The position numbers and the translations under genes were made by a program. Positions 14,635-22,315 of a stretch of 34,438 bases of DNA are shown piece after piece. This stretch comes from a virus, in the IMG/VR virus record IMGVR_UViG_3300025646_000173, positions 1 through 34,438 of that record; one strand, 5' to 3'. Position 1 is the first letter of the stretch, and every line of letters starts with the position of its first letter. A model generated the notes under the pieces. That model had not been told where the DNA came from and did no database searches. It saw only the letters and a program-made list of their open reading frames with translations.

Positions 14635-15147
14635 ATGAGTATCAAGCGAGCCGTCTTCGACAACTTCGAGAGCGACTTCTCGGCTGCCGAAGTGTCGCCG
14701 GGCTACAACGACTGGTTCCCCGAAGACGGGGACTACGAAGCCCTCATCACCAGCATCGTGCAGGTGGACTGCCCCTTCAAGGAGAGGGACGGAACCACCC
14801 ACGACGGCACCCTCATCAAGTTCACTTACCGTCTTCTTCAGGACGACGACCAGCCCGACAACCCCCGCTCCTTCGAGGGTGGCCCGATGGTCTTCCCCGA
14901 CTGCGGCAAGGCTGGCCTCAAGACTGATGGTGGTCAGGTCCGTGTGGACATCGCCATCAAGCGGCTCAAGCAGACCCTGACCGTCTGCCTTGGCGATGTG
15001 CCCTCCATGGGTGCTGGCCTCATGCAGATCGAGGAACTCCTTGGCACTGAGGAGATCCCGGTCCTCGTCCGTTGCAAGTCCCGTGAGGGTGCCAACGGCA
15101 AGGTCTACGGCGAGGAGCAGGTCCTCCGCCGTCTCCAAGAGTCCTGA
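14635..15147 (+). CDS. Putative single-stranded DNA-binding protein, DUF669-like
   Basis: 170 residues from the ATG at 14635, one base after the previous stop. The order of elements, a Phe/Asp-rich N-terminus (FESDFSAAEVSPG), then EDGDYEALIT, a long beta-sheet region, a helical lid, and a final strand pair VLVRCKSREGANGKVYGEE, resembles phage DUF669-type SSB-like proteins. The usual partner of this family is a Sak4-type ATPase, which is the gene directly upstream. It would coat single-stranded DNA during replication and annealing. No long acidic tail is present, unlike bacterial SSB. A long non-coding, hairpin-rich region follows. Confidence 0.7.
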   Translation: MSIKRAVFDNFESDFSAAEVSPGYNDWFPEDGDYEALITSIVQVDCPFKERDGTTHDGTLIKFTYRLLQDDDQPDNPRSFEGGPMVFPDCGKAGLKTDGGQVRVDIAIKRLKQTLTVCLGDVPSMGAGLMQIEELLGTEEIPVLVRCKSREGANGKVYGEEQVLRRLQES

Positions 15148-15157
15148 GCGAACCAAG

Positions 15158-15397
15158 GATAGGTGCCGGTCCGGGGCGGGCAACCACAGGCACCCTAGGT
15201 GGCCCCGTCTACTAAACTCTCTCTCGGGTCCCGTCTCCTTTTATCCATGGGGGAGGCGGGGCCATTCTCCCCCCCGCTCGCCTGTCCTACCCGGGATTAC
15301 TCCTTCATCTACCCAACTCGCTTCCTGCGGTGGAGGGGTAGGGCAGGCATTTCTTTCGTCCGCCCCGGCATCGGCTTCGGTCGGTGTCGGGGTTTTT
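15158..15397 (+). ncRNA. Candidate structured RNA ending in an intrinsic terminator
   Basis: No convincing protein is encoded from 15148 to about 15546. Four paired regions follow each other. P1 is TAGGTGCC (15160-15167) with GGCACCCTA (15189-15197, one bulge). P2 is GGCCCCGTC (15201-15209) with GGCGGGGCC (15255-15263, one G-T pair), enclosing TCCC (15229-15232) with GGGA (15251-15254). P3 is a 13-bp stem, 15280-15292 with 15336-15348, one G-T pair and a 43-base loop. P4 is a terminator at 15363-15392 with five Ts. Competing stems also exist, 15230-15238 with 15252-15260 and 15249-15255 with 15267-15273. It could be a 3' UTR, an attenuator or a free RNA. Confidence 0.5.
15363..15397 (+). terminator. 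Rho-independent terminator of the candidate RNA or SSB-like transcript
   Basis: CCCCGGCATCGG pairs with the stretch to CGGGG at 15388-15392 with two G-T pairs and a loop containing CTTCGG. Five Ts follow at 15393-15397. Confidence 0.85.
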
Positions 15398-15400
15398 CTA

Positions 15401-15429
15401 TTGAAGTTTGCCTTGGCTAGGGGTAGACT
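15401..15429 (+). promoter_or_regulatory. Possible sigma70-type promoter
   Basis: TTGAAG (15401-15406) and TAGACT (15424-15429) are separated by 17 bases. Each hexamer matches its consensus at four of six places. It lies four bases after a strong terminator, a natural spot for a new transcript, but the match is moderate and no TG extension is present. Confidence 0.3.
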
Positions 15430-15457
15430 TCCTGTACAAACTAGTCCCCCCACTTCC

Positions 15458-15491
15458 GGCGTGGGGTTGCCGTTGCTACGGTCCCCACGCC
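15458..15491 (+). terminator. Terminator-like hairpin, possible attenuator
   Basis: GGCGTGGGG (15458-15466) pairs perfectly with CCCCACGCC (15483-15491), and the loop holds an inner stem CCGT/ACGG. A T-rich tract follows. An alternative hairpin joins CCCCAC within the motif copy at 15445-15454 to GTGGGG at 15461-15466 and would prevent it. It begins about 30 bases after the possible promoter. Confidence 0.6.
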
Positions 15492-15546
15492 TTTCATCTC
15501 TTTCTCCTTGGCCCTATACTCTCTTCGGGGGGTATGGGGCTTTTCG

Positions 15547-16008
15547 TTGGACTCGGACTTGACGGACCATCCCGTATGGACTACGCTGGATCCGGTGCGG
15601 CATAACGACGCACCTGATGCGGCTGTCAGGATCCGCATCACGCAGGACCTAGAGTCGGTCCCGTTGCCCCGGTTGGACCACATTACCCTCACGGCTCGGG
15701 GGTTCTGGAGGCAGCAGGGAACACTCAGCGTCATCGGCCATTGGCTGGTGGCGAAGGTCGGAGAGGGCCCCGGGCCAGTCGAGAGCCTACGCCGTCCACT
15801 CGTCGTAGCCTTCAGACAGGTCCGGGGCTCCCTCAAATTCATTGACTTCGTCGTCACGCGAGACCACAAGGAAGAACTGGGGGGACTCATCTCCCCCCAC
15901 CAGATGTCTAGGCTCACGCCCGGACGCTGCCCTGCGGGCGTCCGGGCGACGCCCCCAGACAACTACGAGGTTTGGATACCCCTAGGAGACCCTGATGCAG
16001 CACGCTGA
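15547..16008 (+). CDS. Hypothetical protein, about 153 aa, start uncertain
   Basis: The frame is open from a TTG at 15508. I chose the TTG at 15547, which lies a short distance after a G-rich stretch, because residues upstream fall in a region of hairpins; a TTG at 15559 or a GTG at 15595 are also possible, and no ATG exists near the start. The product is beta-rich (RIRITQDLES, HITLTARGFW, SVIGHWLVAKVG), then has a motif variant read as Ser-Pro-His and a linker encoded by an 11-bp palindrome at 15917-15948. It ends overlapping the next gene by 14 bases. Function unknown. Confidence 0.6.
   Translation: MDSDLTDHPVWTTLDPVRHNDAPDAAVRIRITQDLESVPLPRLDHITLTARGFWRQQGTLSVIGHWLVAKVGEGPGPVESLRRPLVVAFRQVRGSLKFIDFVVTRDHKEELGGLISPHQMSRLTPGRCPAGVRATPPDNYEVWIPLGDPDAAR
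15917..15948. repeat. Perfect 11-bp inverted repeat inside a coding region
   Basis: CGCCCGGACGC (15917-15927) and GCGTCCGGGCG (15938-15948) pair perfectly over a 10-base loop. It encodes a Pro/Gly/Arg-rich linker near the end of the preceding protein. It belongs with the GC-rich palindromes listed elsewhere. Confidence 0.7.
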
Positions 16009-16225
16009 CCACATCACGATCGAAGACGTTACGACAGGCCCGGCCATCACAAGCCGGGTCTTTCATTGGGAGCATCTTCCGCAAGCAACCAGAGACCACA
16101 TAAAGAGTCTCATCAACGGTGCGATCGACAACGAGATCTCGCAGAATCTTGCCCCCGGTTCCGACATCCTCGAAGCAGAGGTCGTCGTCCAAGTCACCAT
16201 TCACACCCAGATCGCGGAGTACTAG
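15995..16225 (+). CDS. Hypothetical protein, 76 aa
   Basis: The ATG at 15995 has AGGAGA upstream and overlaps the previous gene. The product (MQHADHITIEDVTTGPAITS...) is a small acidic protein with a helical middle (ATRDHIKSLINGAIDNEISQN) and a terminal beta strand. No motif recognised. It abuts the next gene directly, stop TAG followed by ATG, so the three small genes here are probably one unit. Confidence 0.75.
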   Translation: MQHADHITIEDVTTGPAITSRVFHWEHLPQATRDHIKSLINGAIDNEISQNLAPGSDILEAEVVVQVTIHTQIAEY

Positions 16226-16444
16226 ATGGCTGAGAAAGAAGGATTCACCCCGGAAGAGGAACCAATGGCAATCATCGTCATGGCAGATGGAACGTGGTGT
16301 TCTGTCCGGGCAGTCACCATGACCATCATCACCCAAAAGCAGCACATTCAACTTTGTGACGGAGAGATCGAACCCAAGGACCTCGTGAATGTCCTTGATA
16401 TACATTTCCCCACATACTTCCACCGCTTTCGCGAAGAGGACTGA
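16226..16444 (+). CDS. Hypothetical protein, 72 aa
   Basis: Starts directly after the previous stop. A charged N-terminus (MAEKEGFTPEEEP) leads into a beta strand pair (AIIVMADGTWCSVRAVTMTI), then a helix and a Phe/His-rich end, FHRFREED. It is soluble. The final codons lie just before the DUF932 gene. No family recognised. Its position in a compact run before the DUF932 gene suggests an accessory role with it. Confidence 0.75.
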   Translation: MAEKEGFTPEEEPMAIIVMADGTWCSVRAVTMTIITQKQHIQLCDGEIEPKDLVNVLDIHFPTYFHRFREED

Positions 16445-16448
16445 GAAA

Positions 16449-17483
16449 ATGGCTCACGAAATCACATCCAATGATCACCTCGTTCTTGCCGGTAAGGCCG
16501 CATGGCATGGCTTCGGCACTATCGTCGAGGACGCACCAACCACCTACGAAGCCCTGAAGTTGGCCCGCATGGAATGGAACGTCCTTGAGACCAACTACCT
16601 CAAGGGCTACGCCCCCACGATGACGGCGGACAATGAGTACCGCACCGACAAGTGGAAGTTCACGGTGAGGGAGGACACGCAAGAGATCCTCGGTTGCGTT
16701 ACCTCAGGCTTCCAGCCAGTTCAGAACTCTGAACTAGCGAACTTCTGCTCGGAGTTGTCGATGGACTCCGTCGTCAAAGTGGAGTCGGCAGGTTCTCTCT
16801 TCGGTGGCCGCCGGGTCTGGTTCCTACTCAAGGCCGACACCTTCAACGTGGGGCAGAAGGAGGGGCCTACCTACGATCCCATCACTCCCTACATCCTCGT
16901 TGCCAACGGCCACGACGGATCCCTCTCCTTTACCGGCATGACGACCTCCGTCCGTGTTGTCTGCAACAACACGTTGTCATGGGCGTTGAAGGGCAAGGGT
17001 AAGGTGTTCTCCTACAAGCACACCGCCAACATCATGTCCCGCATCGACGACGCCCGCAAGGCAATGCACAACGCATTGAAGGGACTTGACAACTTCAAGT
17101 ATGCCTGCCACCATCTCCGCAGTCGCACCATGACGAGGCAGGAAGTGCAGGCGTTCTTCCTCGACGTGTACTCTCACGTCGTGGATCCCATCGTCAAGAC
17201 CACCCGCGAAGAGCGGCTGAACAACCCGTTCTCTCGGAAGGAAGAGACGGATCGTCGGTACGTCAACGCGATGGAGAACCTCGACAAGATCTGCCGCAAC
17301 TTCGATGACGAGTATCGGATTGCGGGTGCCACCTACTGGAACGCATTCAACGCGACCAGCAGTTGGCTTCAGGACCGCAATCGCAAACTCGGCGACCACC
17401 ACACTTACAATGTCGTGATGGGTACCGCCGCCGACAACACCAGCAAGGCGTTCAAGTTCGCACTGACCGCCGCTGGTACCTGA
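16449..17483 (+). CDS. DUF932 family protein
   Basis: 344 residues from the ATG at 16449, behind AGAGGACTGAGAAA. The family fingerprint is clear: an N-terminal AWHGFGTIV, then VLGxVTSGFQPVQN-like sequence (here ILGCVTSGFQPVQN), a beta-rich core with a GGRRVWFLL strand, and a C-terminal helical part ending in NRKLGDHHTYNVVMGTAADN. DUF932 proteins are common in phages and conjugative plasmids, and related proteins sit near replication and recombination genes; their chemistry is unsettled. A terminator made of the dispersed motif follows the stop. Confidence 0.92.
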   Translation: MAHEITSNDHLVLAGKAAWHGFGTIVEDAPTTYEALKLARMEWNVLETNYLKGYAPTMTADNEYRTDKWKFTVREDTQEILGCVTSGFQPVQNSELANFCSELSMDSVVKVESAGSLFGGRRVWFLLKADTFNVGQKEGPTYDPITPYILVANGHDGSLSFTGMTTSVRVVCNNTLSWALKGKGKVFSYKHTANIMSRIDDARKAMHNALKGLDNFKYACHHLRSRTMTRQEVQAFFLDVYSHVVDPIVKTTREERLNNPFSRKEETDRRYVNAMENLDKICRNFDDEYRIAGATYWNAFNATSSWLQDRNRKLGDHHTYNVVMGTAADNTSKAFKFALTAAGT

Positions 17484-17495
17484 CCATTTCTTTCC

Positions 17496-17531
17496 TCCCC
17501 CCCACTGGGCTTCGGTTCAGTGGGGGGTTTT
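17496..17531 (+). terminator. Rho-independent terminator built from two inverted motif copies
   Basis: CCCCCCACTG (17498-17507) pairs perfectly with CAGTGGGGGG (17518-17527), with a CTTCGG-containing loop and four Ts (17528-17531). Both arms are copies of the dispersed motif, so motif and terminator are the same sequence here. Confidence 0.93.
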
Positions 17532-17537
17532 GTGGAA

Positions 17538-17607
17538 GGGGCTGCGTTAGCCCCTGATCGGGAGGGGTGGGGGTTTTCCTGCCGAGGGCCCCTACCCCAA
17601 CCTTTTT
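17538..17607 (+). terminator. Two further hairpins, the second a likely terminator
   Basis: GGGGCT (17538-17543) pairs with AGCCCC (17549-17554). Then GGGGTGGGGG (17564-17573) pairs with CCCCTACCCC (17589-17598) at nine of ten positions, followed by AACC and five Ts. With the motif terminator this makes three hairpins in about 110 bases. Confidence 0.65.
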
Positions 17608-17616
17608 GGAGATGAC

Positions 17617-18018
17617 ATGCGGAAGAAGCATTGGATTATCGACGCCGTCAACCAGTGGATCGGGATCCCCGGTGAGAACAAAGGATTCAGAACCGAAGAT
17701 ATAGTGCGTCAGAGGTTTGTGTGGGCAGGCATCATCTTGGAGTTTGTGCCTGACATGCCACATCCCGACTTGGCAAAGATCGCCAAGGTCAAGACCCACA
17801 CTACTATTGGTCAATGGCTACAAGGCTGGAAATCCTTGCCGGTGCAGGTACGGCACTCATGGATTGAGTTCTTTATGGGGTCAGGCCACAAGCGAGCAAT
17901 GATGCTGATGCTTGGAAGGGATCCACTCTTCCAGTCTCTGGTCAATCCGTCACAAATTGATAGGGATCGAACACGTCGAAGGAAGAAGGCAGCATCCTTG
18001 CCTTCTCCGCCGTGCTGA
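17617..18018 (+). CDS. DnaA domain IV-like helix-turn-helix protein
   Basis: 133 residues from the ATG at 17617 behind TTTTGGAGATGAC. The stretch from TEDIVRQRFVWAGIILEF to LAKIAKVKTHTTIGQWLQGW follows the order of the DNA-binding domain of DnaA: an Arg-rich helix, a hydrophobic helix, then the DHTTVxHA signature, here THTTIGQWL. No AAA+ ATPase part is present. It may bind an origin or DnaA boxes of phage or host, helping phage replication or stopping host initiation; this is inference. The last 25 residues are basic and Pro/Ser-rich and overlap the opposing minus-strand gene by 77 bases. Confidence 0.62.
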   Translation: MRKKHWIIDAVNQWIGIPGENKGFRTEDIVRQRFVWAGIILEFVPDMPHPDLAKIAKVKTHTTIGQWLQGWKSLPVQVRHSWIEFFMGSGHKRAMMLMLGRDPLFQSLVNPSQIDRDRTRRRKKAASLPSPPC

Positions 18019-21000
18019 GATCCAACTCTTCAGGCGTCCGAGACTTGAGAGTTTCCAGACGCTCGACAAGATACGGGCGAACCTGCGGACGGAACTCCGG
18101 AGAGATCCTTTGGTACATCCGTTCCTTCAGGGGGACTTCTCTCAACTGAATGGCCCGGTCGATCTGGTCCTTCGTAACGGAGAGAGGCCGCTTGAAGCGT
18201 TTCTCAAAGGCTGCCTTGATCCGGCTGGCCTTGCCCATGTCGTTGGCAAGCACGGCATCGACATACTTCCGACGCTCCTGCACCACAGCGTCTCGGTTCT
18301 TGACAAGGAACGCATTGAGTTCCTGATCCGTCTTGAACATGTAGGAGTTGAAGCCAAGGCTCCCGAGGATGGTGCGGGGGGCACTCCGATACTCAAGAAG
18401 GCTCCCGTCTGCACGGTAGATGGGGACTTGTCCCTGCTCATTCATGGCGGTCCAGTCCGCCGACTCACGCTGGAGGCCCCCAAGAAACCCAGTGGGGGGA
18501 GCAACGCGGGGCAACGCATTCAGCAGGCGGGACGCCGCGATGCCGCCGGGGATGAAGCGGGGAGCCATCGAGCCGATCAGACTTACGTCGTCCTGCATCA
18601 GGGCTTGGGCTGCATCCCGAACCGTGCTGAAGGCGGGGGACAACGGGATGTTGTAGGCGGCTTCGCTGTCGGGCTCCAGCATGAAGGGGCCGACGATCGT
18701 AGACTCGTAGAGCGTCTGACCCGCAAGACCACGACTCAGGTCGATGCCCGCAGCATTCTTGCCGACCTCGTACACGATCGCAGAGGTTCCCATCATTCGC
18801 ATCAGGTCGTGAGCCATGGCGGAGAATCGACCCTCCGTCTCAAAGCCCGTGATGCCCCAAGTACGGCGACCCTGATTCACCATCGGCGTGGTGTCGGTCC
18901 AAGCAGTCAGCGTTCGGACAGGGAACGTGAAGAACTGACGGACCCACGGAAGACCGAAGCCCGTCCTCTGGAACAGGTCAGGGCTGTTGATAAGGTCAGA
19001 ACCGAACTGCGTGTTCTGCACCATCTCGCGGACGTTCTCGGCAACCTCGACATCCGCAAACTCCGTCTTTCCCCCCACTACGCGGTGGACGCCGTTCTTC
19101 ATTTCGAGGCCACGGAGGCGGCCCGCCTTCTGCATCTGGCCCAGCATTGCTTCACCCGTCACCGTACGGTTGAAGAGTTCCGAGTGCGTGAACAACTTCA
19201 GCGGCATCTCAGAAAGCCAGAAGTCTGCGGACCCCTTGCCACGGGCCTTGAGGGCGGCCTCCGCCGCAAAGGCCGTCGAGTCCATCAACTCGAAGTCCGT
19301 GGCCCGAATGTCCAGAAGGTCCATGCCAAGAGGCTGATCCTTCGTAGCGATGTTGGAAAGACGGAAGTGCTTGGCTCGGAGTTGATCCACCTGTAGGGGA
19401 TCGGCATTGAGCGGCAACTTTACACGCTCTCGCAGATACCCGAAGTACTGCTTGAGGGCACTGCCGTACGCCTTGACCATGACATCGGGATCCATCCAAG
19501 TCGCGGCGTACATGAGGGGCTGCATGAGGTTGAGCATCGCAGACCCAAGGTTCAAACCAAGGTGCGAAGCATAGAACACCTTGGTCAAACCCCGCCCAAG
19601 ATTGGAGCCTTGAGCGTCGGCCAAGTCCATGGCTCCGTACCGCTCAAGACTCTCGACAAACTTGGCGGGATATCCCCCCATCTTCTTGATGGATTGGAAG
19701 GCTTTGCTGTGGGCCATGGCGTCTGCCATGTCCATCGCCATCATGGTGGCGTACTCACTCATCATGTCTCGCATGGGCATCGAGCCTCTCATGCGGTTGA
19801 CGAGTGTCCCCATGATGTATTCGCGAGCCCTCTCTCCTCCCTTGCGACCAACCTTGTCGAGGTCCGTGGCAATCGTGTTGGAGGCCACCTCCAACAGGCG
19901 ATATCGAGTGGCACCCACTTCGCCAAGACCACCAAGAAGTTTGGTCTCAATACCTCGACGAGCCCCGGGCTTGGCGTACTCCAGCATCTGCAAGTAGGCA
20001 GGGTCGTTGGTTTCCCGAAGCCTACGGATGAACTGATCTTGATAAGCGTCGTCGATGTGGAGGACAAGGTCGTTGCGAGTCTGCTTCATGTACCGGCTGA
20101 AGGACGTGTTGTAATCAAGGTTCATCACCTGAACACGGTTGGCTTCTGCCGTTGCCGACGTTTCAATCTCGAACTTTCTGCTCCGCTCCATCGCGTCGTC
20201 AAGACGACCGTTCAAGAGACCACGACGCTTGTAGTCTTCTTCCAAAATCATCAAGTCGTCAGAGTCAATGAAGGGATCTTCAAGACTTCTCTCGTTGACG
20301 CGGCCCGAAAGCGAGGCGGCTCGATCCTTGGGGCTTACCTTGATGCTATCAGTACGACGCTTGACGATGTTGCCCGCCTCGTTGTCAACATAAGACCAGA
20401 CGTTGCGGGGCATAAAGTTGTCGAGGTCGTCGGCCTCCTTGCGAACGGACACCAGAAGATTCTGGAACTGCTCCAGCGTCATCTTCTTGCTTTGAAGGGC
20501 CTCGATGATCTTCTTGTAGCCGTCTCCCCCCACATACCCTTGGAACTCCTTGTGGAGGACGTTGGAGATTTCCTCCGCCGTCTTGGCTGCGGGGTCCGAC
20601 GACAACGAACGGAAGATACGAGTCAACTTGCCCTTGTCGTAGACCAGTTCCCCCGTGCGATCGAAGACCTCACGGTTGCCAAAGAGATCCACATACCGAG
20701 CCTTCATCATGGCCCGGCTCTGATCCAGTAGGGGCATGAACCCCTCGCGACGGAGCCACGCACCGGACAGGTTGTTGGGGTCAAGGGCTTGGATCTCGCG
20801 AGATTCAGTGAAGACACGGAGCGGAGACTCGCCCGGTACGTACTCCAACTTCTCGCCCCGAGTGGGAGTCATGCGAATCGCGACAGTCTCGTCGATGTCT
20901 TCCGCAACTCCCATCTTCTTCAGGAGTTTGGTGCGATTCTTGGCGATGTCGATGATCGCCTCGCGATGCCTATCGGCAAGAGCATCGTCGCCCGCGTCAA

Positions 21001-21853
21001 TCGCAGCCTGCATCTTCATGCGGCTTCGGAGCAAAGACCCTTCCAACTTGGAGAAGGCTTCGACATTCTTTGGATCAATGTCGTAAGTGCGAATCTTTCC
21101 GTCAAACCGGAACTGGATCTTTGCGTTGGGAGCAATCGTCGCCACCCTACGAACCGTGTTCTGGTTCATGCCCGACATGTGGAGGTGGGCGTAAGTGTTG
21201 AACTTCTTGAGATACTCCTTGAGGCTGACAGCCTCACCGTCGATCATGGCGGTGGCGACGGGAGCATCGTTGGGGTCAAGGCTGCGAACCGTCACCCCAA
21301 ACTTCTTCGACATGTTGGCAAGAACTTCCGACACCATGGGCTGGATGTCGGTCATGTCCTGTCGAGTCAACTGACTGAAGCGGGCTTGAGCAGAATGCAG
21401 GAAGGTGGAGAGGGGAGTACCTGCTCCGTACTGGTGAGCATTCAGAAGTCCAAGACTGGACAGGAATGAGTACCGACCAGTCACAAACTTGAAGTACTCG
21501 CTGCCTTCGTTGACGACAGTCTTGCCAAGACCCGAGAAAACCTTGGCTCCCGACTTTAGGGCGTTACCACCTGCCGGAGTCGTCAAGAACATGAACCACA
21601 CGAAAGGGTTCAGAGCGACATCCAACACCGAGTTGGTGAGGGGGTTGTCTCCAAGTGACTTCTTCAAACGAGAAACATAGGAGTCCCGCTCCGCCGGTGA
21701 GAGCGAAGCGGGATCCATGAATGTATCCCGTAGGCTACGGAAGGAAGATTCGCCCTCAAACATCTGCGACAACGCCACAGTTGGTGCGTCGTAGATCTTG
21801 ATGGGGTCGAACGATCCTGCGACGAAGCCTTCGTCGTCGTAGTTCGAAGGCAT
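17942..21853 (-). CDS. Large internal virion / polyvalent-type protein, 1303 aa
   Basis: Very large protein, last of the virion gene run. It is mostly helical. The N-terminal 130 residues contain hydrophobic stretches (PFVWFMFLTTPAGG), a long central part is charged and helical, and near residue 800 a Leu/Met-rich segment (FYASHLGLNLGSAMLNLMQP) resembles motifs of polyvalent proteins and of large phage proteins injected with DNA. Position after the tail genes and size fit an ejection or internal core protein of a podovirus, such as those that form a channel through the host envelope. No protease or lysozyme motif is clear. The start overlaps the previous stop (TGATG). Confidence 0.72.
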   Translation of the reverse strand: MPSNYDDEGFVAGSFDPIKIYDAPTVALSQMFEGESSFRSLRDTFMDPASLSPAERDSYVSRLKKSLGDNPLTNSVLDVALNPFVWFMFLTTPAGGNALKSGAKVFSGLGKTVVNEGSEYFKFVTGRYSFLSSLGLLNAHQYGAGTPLSTFLHSAQARFSQLTRQDMTDIQPMVSEVLANMSKKFGVTVRSLDPNDAPVATAMIDGEAVSLKEYLKKFNTYAHLHMSGMNQNTVRRVATIAPNAKIQFRFDGKIRTYDIDPKNVEAFSKLEGSLLRSRMKMQAAIDAGDDALADRHREAIIDIAKNRTKLLKKMGVAEDIDETVAIRMTPTRGEKLEYVPGESPLRVFTESREIQALDPNNLSGAWLRREGFMPLLDQSRAMMKARYVDLFGNREVFDRTGELVYDKGKLTRIFRSLSSDPAAKTAEEISNVLHKEFQGYVGGDGYKKIIEALQSKKMTLEQFQNLLVSVRKEADDLDNFMPRNVWSYVDNEAGNIVKRRTDSIKVSPKDRAASLSGRVNERSLEDPFIDSDDLMILEEDYKRRGLLNGRLDDAMERSRKFEIETSATAEANRVQVMNLDYNTSFSRYMKQTRNDLVLHIDDAYQDQFIRRLRETNDPAYLQMLEYAKPGARRGIETKLLGGLGEVGATRYRLLEVASNTIATDLDKVGRKGGERAREYIMGTLVNRMRGSMPMRDMMSEYATMMAMDMADAMAHSKAFQSIKKMGGYPAKFVESLERYGAMDLADAQGSNLGRGLTKVFYASHLGLNLGSAMLNLMQPLMYAATWMDPDVMVKAYGSALKQYFGYLRERVKLPLNADPLQVDQLRAKHFRLSNIATKDQPLGMDLLDIRATDFELMDSTAFAAEAALKARGKGSADFWLSEMPLKLFTHSELFNRTVTGEAMLGQMQKAGRLRGLEMKNGVHRVVGGKTEFADVEVAENVREMVQNTQFGSDLINSPDLFQRTGFGLPWVRQFFTFPVRTLTAWTDTTPMVNQGRRTWGITGFETEGRFSAMAHDLMRMMGTSAIVYEVGKNAAGIDLSRGLAGQTLYESTIVGPFMLEPDSEAAYNIPLSPAFSTVRDAAQALMQDDVSLIGSMAPRFIPGGIAASRLLNALPRVAPPTGFLGGLQRESADWTAMNEQGQVPIYRADGSLLEYRSAPRTILGSLGFNSYMFKTDQELNAFLVKNRDAVVQERRKYVDAVLANDMGKASRIKAAFEKRFKRPLSVTKDQIDRAIQLREVPLKERMYQRISPEFRPQVRPYLVERLETLKSRTPEELDLSTAEKARMLPSSFDVFDPYQFVTD

Positions 21854-22305
21854 CAGGCGGGACGGGTCCGATACCGAACGGTCACAAGAAGTTGAGCCTG
21901 ACTAGTGACATTTGTCTGGACAAGACAAACAAGAGCCCCAGTCGGAATTCTATTTGCCTCCTCCGTAGTATTGAGGCCCTTACCGCTGTAGGAAGTATGC
22001 AGAACCATGTTGCCACCAGCACCGTCACCAACAATGGTTTCAGTCACCTTGTTGTTTTCAGCATCCGTGTTAGCATCCCCGTCAGCCGCATAACCAATGC
22101 TGTGCTGAGCGGTACCCGGAGTGGTGGAAAGGGTTCCATTCACACGAAAGGTAAAAGAGTCGATGTAGATCGGGCGATCGGTCACGAACAGCGGGGTGTT
22201 AAGCCCGGTTCCGATACCATCCATACTGAAAATTGCAAACTCGTCGGGGTACTGAGTAGCAACCTTGTCGTTTGCAATATCCATTTCGTGCTGAACAATC
22301 GTCAT
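21853..22305 (-). CDS. Hypothetical virion protein, 150 aa
   Basis: Beta-rich, Thr/Gly/Asn-rich protein (MTIVQHEMDIANDKVAT...) without membrane segment or Cys cluster. The core pattern RPIYIDSFTFRVNGTL, then GDGAGGNMVLHTS, then a closing QLLVTVRYRTRPA strand, looks like a jelly-roll or decoration-type virion protein. It is in the late gene run between two internal-type proteins. Its stop is joined to the large-protein start. Ribosome site GGATTGACC is weak. Role uncertain; head or tail decoration is a guess. Confidence 0.72.
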   Translation of the reverse strand: MTIVQHEMDIANDKVATQYPDEFAIFSMDGIGTGLNTPLFVTDRPIYIDSFTFRVNGTLSTTPGTAQHSIGYAADGDANTDAENNKVTETIVGDGAGGNMVLHTSYSGKGLNTTEEANRIPTGALVCLVQTNVTSQAQLLVTVRYRTRPA

Positions 22306-22315
22306 TGGTCAATCC

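Noticed and set aside
15241-15249. DnaA box-like TTATCCATG in the non-coding region
   Set aside because: Matches only seven of nine positions of the usual box and stands alone; one such match is expected by chance, so I do not call an origin.
15199-15420. 73-codon open frame in the non-coding region
   Set aside because: Crosses three strong stems and the terminator, has odd composition and no ribosome site. The region is better read as RNA structure.
15441-15962. 173-codon minus-strand frame opposite the 15547-16008 gene
   Set aside because: Runs through the hairpin leader and has Ser/Thr/Arg-rich shadow composition. The plus-strand frame fits the coupled gene run better.
17912-21469. Long plus-strand open frames opposite the 1303-residue gene
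   Set aside because: They mirror the codon pattern of the minus-strand gene, are rich in Arg, His, Leu and Val as antisense frames of GC-rich genes usually are, and lack ribosome sites and family motifs.
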